Source of the DNA: UBA5364 sp050259235
GTDB taxonomy: Bacteria; Bacillota_I; Bacilli_A; RF39; UBA660
DNA length: 64,000 nucleotides
Reading direction: 5' to 3'
Assembly: GCA_050259235.1 (NCBI GenBank)
Contig: JBLNAG010000005.1
Location: 186,001 to 250,000 of the forward strand
Shown: piece after piece, positions 59,851-64,000 of the stretch
How the letters are laid out: every line of letters starts with the position of its first letter
Numbering within the stretch: position 1 is the first letter of the stretch
Program-made: the position numbers and the translations under genes
Notes under the pieces: model-generated
The model's input: only the letters and a program-made list of their open reading frames with translations
Database searches by the model: none
Told to the model about the DNA's origin: nothing

Positions 59851-62214
59851 ATGACAATTGAAAGAATAGATATTAATAATTCATTTACAAAATTCAACGA
59901 TAATAAATCAATGGATTTATCAGAAGGCAAAAATTGTATATTTATTTATGGCAGTAATGGAACTGGTAAAAGTTCTTTATCTAAACTTTTTTGTGCAAGT
60001 AATCTAAAATTAGATAAAAATGATGAATACAAAGAACAGCTACATCTACTAAAAACTATAAATAGCGAGAGCGATATGTCAGTAATTATTTGGTATAATG
60101 ATGAGACATTTACTACTTTTAATGGTAGTGATATTATTAATCCGAAAAAAATCCCAGTTTTTAATAAATATTATATAGATAAAAAAATAACATATCAGAC
60201 AAATTTTAAAAACAACAAGTTCCAAGAACAATCTTTAAATTATGGAATTGAATTAGAGTCAAAAACAAAATATAATCAAAAATTTCAAGAGCTTGAAGAA
60301 AACAAGAAAAGAGCCATTGAATTATCTGAAAATGCAGATAAAAAAATAGAAAACGGTATTTTGCAAACAATCAAAGATACTGGAACGACAAAATCAAATC
60401 AAAAATATATTAATGAATATAATTTTAGGTACTTCTTTAATTTAGACCCTAAAAATATTCCAAATGATGATTTAGAAGAATTAAGAGATAGTCATAAACA
60501 ATTTATTTTGAGTTTAAAAGATTTAAACGAAGATGATACTATTAAATTTAATATAAATGAATTTATTAATTTAGAAGAATTGAAAAAGAATGTTATTAAT
60601 ATAAATAAAGTTATTAAATTTAACGAAGATAAATCTAAACTTGATTTTGTCAAACAATATTTAGACAATTTTGAAGTCGATAAAAAGAACTGGAAAATAC
60701 AAGGAGCATATTTTATTAATGACAGCAAATGCCCATTTTGTGAACAAGATACTAGTAATGTTAATATTGTTAATATGTATAAAAATTATATAGAAAGTAA
60801 TCTTAAGAAAACAGAAGATTTTATAAATAATCAAATTAAGTATTTTGAAAATGAAAATAAAAACATTGATTTTCAATATAGCATTAATGAAACTAAAGCA
60901 AAAAACATTGATAAAATATTTCAAAGCAATGTCAGTAGTGAATTAAAAACATTTGTTGACAAAATTAAAGACTTAAATTCTCAAATCATTGATTTATTAA
61001 AGAAAAAATCAGAAGATGAAAATATTTATATTGATTGTACGAATAGTCTGGAAAATATTAATATTGACTTAATAGATGAATTATTAAAAAAATATACTTC
61101 ACTAACAAAATATATTTCTGAATTAAATACTAAAATTGATAATAGTAAAAAAGAAAAAAATAAAGGAAATGAAGAATATTTAAATACTACTGGAAAATAT
61201 ATAGTTTATAATTTAGTTAGAGATGATTTAAATGAATTTAAAAAAATGCACTTACAATCAAAAAAATTGAATGACGAACTCGCAGTTTTAAAGAAAGAAT
61301 ATCAAGATGAAGTTAAAGAAAAGAATGAATTATTAAAAACTATAAATAATATCTTAAATGATTTCAGTATTACAAATTATAGAGTTAATGAAAACTTTGA
61401 CTTATTCCTTAATGATTGTGAAGTAAGTTCTAGTGCGGAAAAATTGTTAAGTGATGGAGAAAAAAACATAATAGCTTTTGCTCTGTTTCTATCTGAATTA
61501 AAGTTGCTCTACACAAATGATGAAAAAGATGTAATATTTATTGATGACCCTATTACTTCCGTTGATTATCCAAATCTTTATAGTATGTATAATCATATAA
61601 AAGATGTAATTTCCGAAAATATAAATTCTCAAATTATTGTAACTTCTCATAACACTATTTTTCTCAATTTATTTAAATTTTATTATAGAAATAATGCTTT
61701 ATATTTTAAATTTAAAGAAGATAAAAATGAAAAAACTACAATTTACAAAGATACTAATATTTTAGATTCGATATATTTAGAAAAACTTAAAGAAATATAT
61801 GACATATCTATTTCTAAAGATATTACTCCTAAACAAAAGTTATACATTCATAATTATTGTAGATATGTATTAGAGACAATTTCAAGGTTTGAATTTCCTA
61901 ATTATAATAGTGACTCAGGTTCTTCACAAAACTATATAAGTGAACTAAAACTAAAATATAAGAATGTAGAAAATAGTCCCATTTCTAAAAATAACTTGGA
62001 TGTTTTAAGCAATATAGTTAATAAAGGTTCCCATGCAACTTTGGAAATTGTACACGATAATGAACTTTTTGATGATAAGCAATATATAAAATGTTGTAAT
62101 ACAATCATAGCAATAATTAAAGATAAATATAATGGACAGTATAATTTATTAACTAAAGATATCGATTTAGAAGTAAAAATTAAAATTGAAACCAATACTA
62201 GTGTTACAGAATAA
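59851..62214 (+). CDS. RloC/PrrC-type anticodon nuclease
   Basis: A 787-aa ABC-ATPase-type protein of the AAA_13 family. Walker A YGSNGTGKSSL (about residues 33-43), long coiled-coil arms with a zinc-hook CPFC (294-297), signature LSDGEKN (about 533), Walker B VIFIDDPITSVD and the switch His in VTSHN (about 600). The C-terminal HEPN-like domain has R671 and E675 in RYVLE and H728 in KGSHAT, the same R-x3-E...H arrangement as the PrrC nuclease triad. Length and zinc hook point to RloC. Such enzymes cut tRNA anticodon loops on DNA damage or phage attack. It sits in the island behind tRNA-Lys. Confidence 0.85.
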   Translation: MTIERIDINNSFTKFNDNKSMDLSEGKNCIFIYGSNGTGKSSLSKLFCASNLKLDKNDEYKEQLHLLKTINSESDMSVIIWYNDETFTTFNGSDIINPKKIPVFNKYYIDKKITYQTNFKNNKFQEQSLNYGIELESKTKYNQKFQELEENKKRAIELSENADKKIENGILQTIKDTGTTKSNQKYINEYNFRYFFNLDPKNIPNDDLEELRDSHKQFILSLKDLNEDDTIKFNINEFINLEELKKNVININKVIKFNEDKSKLDFVKQYLDNFEVDKKNWKIQGAYFINDSKCPFCEQDTSNVNIVNMYKNYIESNLKKTEDFINNQIKYFENENKNIDFQYSINETKAKNIDKIFQSNVSSELKTFVDKIKDLNSQIIDLLKKKSEDENIYIDCTNSLENINIDLIDELLKKYTSLTKYISELNTKIDNSKKEKNKGNEEYLNTTGKYIVYNLVRDDLNEFKKMHLQSKKLNDELAVLKKEYQDEVKEKNELLKTINNILNDFSITNYRVNENFDLFLNDCEVSSSAEKLLSDGEKNIIAFALFLSELKLLYTNDEKDVIFIDDPITSVDYPNLYSMYNHIKDVISENINSQIIVTSHNTIFLNLFKFYYRNNALYFKFKEDKNEKTTIYKDTNILDSIYLEKLKEIYDISISKDITPKQKLYIHNYCRYVLETISRFEFPNYNSDSGSSQNYISELKLKYKNVENSPISKNNLDVLSNIVNKGSHATLEIVHDNELFDDKQYIKCCNTIIAIIKDKYNGQYNLLTKDIDLEVKIKIETNTSVTE

Positions 62215-62227
62215 ATGTTTGAATTAG

Positions 62228-62270
62228 AAAAGATAGCTAATCAATTTAACTGATTTAACTATCTTTTTTT
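62228..62270. terminator. Bidirectional terminator between nuclease and integrase
   Basis: AAAAGATAG/CTATCTTTT outer stem with an inner AATCA/TGATT hairpin, flanked by A and T runs. Confidence 0.8.
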
Positions 62271-63409
62271 GTGTTAAATAACATATTCATTTTATTTACT
62301 ACTTCATCATCTAAAGAACTTGATATGTGGCTATAAATCATGTCTGTAGTACTGCTATTTGCGTGTCCTAGTCTCTTGCTAATAGTTTTCATATGAATAC
62401 CTAAAGCAATCTGTAATGAGGCTGATGAGTGCCTTAAAGAGTGGAAACATATTGTAGCTGGCAAACCGTGTTTATTGATTATTTTTTGTAATATATGATT
62501 AGGTGTGCTTGTATGCATATAACCACCTAAATCGGAAGTAAATACTTTTTTGCAATTTAACCACTTGTTGCCTAGTTTATCCTTTAATTGTGCTTGCTCT
62601 TCTTTAAATAATTTTAAGGTTGATAGGGTTTCGGCTGTAATCGGTATGTTTCTAATTGAACTATTATTTTTAGGTTTATCTTTTTCTTTAATACCGTCAT
62701 TATTAGTACTTATAATAGTTTTAGTAATAGAAATAGAGCCAGTCTTAAAATTAATATCTTCCCATTCTAAACCTAGGATTTCCCCAGCTCTAGCACCACT
62801 ATCAATAGCTAAACGAATAAGGGATTGATATTTTAAACTTTCATTATCAACCTTTTCTAATAATAATCTCACTTGCTCTACATCATAAAACCTAGCTTGC
62901 TTTTTAACTAATTTAGGTCTATTAATGCTTTTGTTAGGATTAACATCAGCTAGTTGCCATTTGATAGCTTTGTTAAATATAGCGCTTATAAATACATAAT
63001 AATGTAATATTGTATTTTCTGATAATTGTTTCTTATCTTCTTCTCTTTTTCTTAAACTATTATAAAATTCTTCTAACATAATAGGTTTAATCTTATTTAT
63101 TTTGTAAGAACCAATGCTTTTGTTAATTATAAGTATCATTGAATTATAACCTTCAATTGTTTTCTCTTCCAAATTAGTATTAGCATAATTTTTAAACCAT
63201 ATATCAGCTAACTGCTCGAAAGTTAAATTATTATTATCAATAAGAGTTCCTTTTTTTGCTTTTTTCTTAAGTTCCATATCTCTTATTTTGGCTTCTGATT
63301 TTTTACCATCAAATGTTTCATAAATTCTGATTTTTTTACCGTCTTTATTATAACCAATAAAAGTTTCTATTTTATACTTTTCATTTCTTTTCATTTCAAT
63401 TATTGCCAT
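62255..63409 (-). CDS. Tyrosine recombinase/integrase
   Basis: A 384-aa phage-type integrase. The N-terminal arm-binding domain (FIGYNKDGKKIRIYETFDGK) precedes a SAM-like core-binding domain (LTFEQLADIWFKNYANTNLE, residues 62-155). The catalytic domain has R207 in SGARAGEILGL, H323-x2-R326 in HSLRH, H349 in LGHA and nucleophile Y359 in MIYSHI. All residues are present, so it should be active. An AAGGAG site precedes the ATG. Its 3' end points left towards the tRNA-like junction near 59.7 kb and tRNA-Lys. An arm-binding domain fits the tandem repeats seen by tRNA-Lys. Confidence 0.94.
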   Translation of the reverse strand: MAIIEMKRNEKYKIETFIGYNKDGKKIRIYETFDGKKSEAKIRDMELKKKAKKGTLIDNNNLTFEQLADIWFKNYANTNLEEKTIEGYNSMILIINKSIGSYKINKIKPIMLEEFYNSLRKREEDKKQLSENTILHYYVFISAIFNKAIKWQLADVNPNKSINRPKLVKKQARFYDVEQVRLLLEKVDNESLKYQSLIRLAIDSGARAGEILGLEWEDINFKTGSISITKTIISTNNDGIKEKDKPKNNSSIRNIPITAETLSTLKLFKEEQAQLKDKLGNKWLNCKKVFTSDLGGYMHTSTPNHILQKIINKHGLPATICFHSLRHSSASLQIALGIHMKTISKRLGHANSSTTDMIYSHISSSLDDEVVNKMNMLFNTKKDS

Positions 63410-63454
63410 TTTTTAATCTCCTTATTGTTTAATTTATAATATTAATATATAATG

Positions 63455-63496
63455 GAGATGTACTTAATTTGGTGCGTAGCCGATTTTGTACATCTC
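63455..63496. repeat. Inverted repeat upstream of the integrase
   Basis: A perfect 9-base inverted repeat GAGATGTAC/GTACATCTC (63455-63463, 63488-63496) with a 24-base centre holding GGTGCGTAGCC. It sits between the integrase start and the next gene and could be an operator, an excision-protein site or an RNA hairpin. Confidence 0.65.
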
Positions 63497-63535
63497 ATTG
63501 ACTAAAGCTATTAGTAGTAGCTTTGGTCTTTTTTT
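63460..63535 (+). ncRNA. Possible small RNA opposing the integrase promoter
   Basis: A plus-strand promoter TTGTTT (63425-63430), 17-base spacer, TATAAT (63448-63453) is followed by a strong terminator (GACTAAAGCTA with TAGCTTTGGTC, T7, 63500-63535). No reading frame lies between. The transcript would be about 75 nt and start inside the left arm of the inverted repeat. Confidence 0.4.
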
Positions 63536-63536
63536 A

Positions 63537-64000
63537 TTATTCCTCTTCTTCTTTTGCAAATAATACTTTTTGTTCTGTAGGTGTATAGAAATAATCTTTT
63601 GGGTTATTAACAATACTTTGTTGTAATCCATCAATTTGAGCTATTAGTTTTTGTAAATCATCTTCATTATCAATATTTTTAATAACGGCTTGTGATAAAC
63701 ATTTACTAGCATTTTCCTTACAGAAATTATCTATCTTTTTAGATAGTTTAAAACTGTATAAATCATAAGCTGGATATTTAGTAAAATTATTTAATTTCTT
63801 TAAAGAATCAGCATAATAATTATCAAAAATTTTTTTGATTAATAATAGATATCCCATGCTATACAAAATACTACAATTCTTTTTAGTTAATAAAATATTT
63901 AATGTATCAAGCACTAGTAAGGCTTTTTCATCAAGTCTCTTCTTTTTGTATACTAGATTATTAAGTGCTTTTAAGGTATCAATAGCTGTAGTGTTTAAAC
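63537..64000 (-). CDS. Orphan island protein, C-terminal part (5' end outside window)
   Basis: The frame stays open through the window edge at 64000, so only the last 154 codons are seen. The product is helical, Leu/Lys-rich and soluble (ALNNLVYKKKRLDEKALL..., LKKLNNFTKYPAYDLY, CKENASKCLSQAVIKN, EEEE end). I recognise no domain. It is encoded on the same strand as the integrase and just upstream of it, as a cargo or control gene of the island. The GTG at 63914 is internal to the longer frame. Confidence 0.6.
   Translation of the reverse strand, partial: LNTTAIDTLKALNNLVYKKKRLDEKALLVLDTLNILLTKKNCSILYSMGYLLLIKKIFDNYYADSLKKLNNFTKYPAYDLYSFKLSKKIDNFCKENASKCLSQAVIKNIDNEDDLQKLIAQIDGLQQSIVNNPKDYFYTPTEQKVLFAKEEEE

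Overview
The window is a very AT-rich stretch of a low-GC Gram-positive (Firmicutes/Bacillota) chromosome that uses the standard bacterial code: many genes stop at TGA and Trp is TGG. Start sites usually carry strong GGAGG-type ribosome binding sites. A mother-cell sigma factor SigK, a SleC-like cortex-lytic protein, a PG-binding/LysM protein and a YjcZ-like miniprotein indicate a spore-former or a recent descendant of one. My best guess is an uncultured gut lineage of the class Bacilli (RF39/Erysipelotrichia-like). This rests on gene content and style, not on a marker gene.

Layout. 1-6.5 kb: end of a sensor kinase, sigK, a ClpC-like ATPase between two paralogous orphan genes, a PadR/HAAS-domain operon and csaA. 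6.5-9.4 kb: a membrane protein and a GmrSD-like DUF262 restriction gene, followed by traces of an old tRNA-directed integration. 9.8-12.3 kb: recG between two well-formed small-RNA genes. 12.3-20 kb: a defence/accessory block with a type III restriction-modification system, two small genes separated by a 120-base duplication, and a HEIQH metalloprotein. 20-31 kb: housekeeping and spore genes, an RSH (ppGpp) enzyme behind a possible leader-peptide attenuator, and an aldo/keto reductase. 31.8-39.4 kb: an unusual cluster (HAD, TrpD-like phosphoribosyltransferase, a TrpRS-like protein lacking its HIGH motif, a HAD with altered motif I, genuine TrpRS) facing an HprK-like kinase and a nucleotidyltransferase. 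39.7-48.8 kb: an adenylyltransferase-CoaE fusion, a house-cleaning NTPase, a HAD-acyltransferase fusion with an SGNH hydrolase, a hybrid kinase with an Hpt-REC partner, and an NfeD-like protein. 48.8-56.1 kb: two tandem copies of an alpha/beta hydrolase - membrane Mur ligase - D-Ala-D-Ala ligase operon, each followed by a tRNA (Val-GAC, Lys-CTT). 56.3-64 kb: an integrated island behind tRNA-Lys, with integrase arm-type repeats, an ECF sigma/anti-sigma/matrixin/ectodomain-paralogue cassette, a tRNA-like RNA, a RloC/PrrC-type anticodon nuclease, a tyrosine recombinase and a further partial gene.

How the parts may work together. The mobile and defence genes sit in three places (DUF262 site, type III block, tRNA-Lys island); two of these show tRNA-like sequence next to 11-base tandem repeats. 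The most interesting candidate systems are the ECF-sigma/matrixin cassette with a duplicated extracellular domain, the TrpRS-like/TrpD-like cluster with its convergent HprK/nucleotidyltransferase pair, the doubled Mur ligase-Ddl operon, and the small RNAs with C-rich single-stranded segments. All functional links are inferences from sequence motifs and gene order; no database search was possible.
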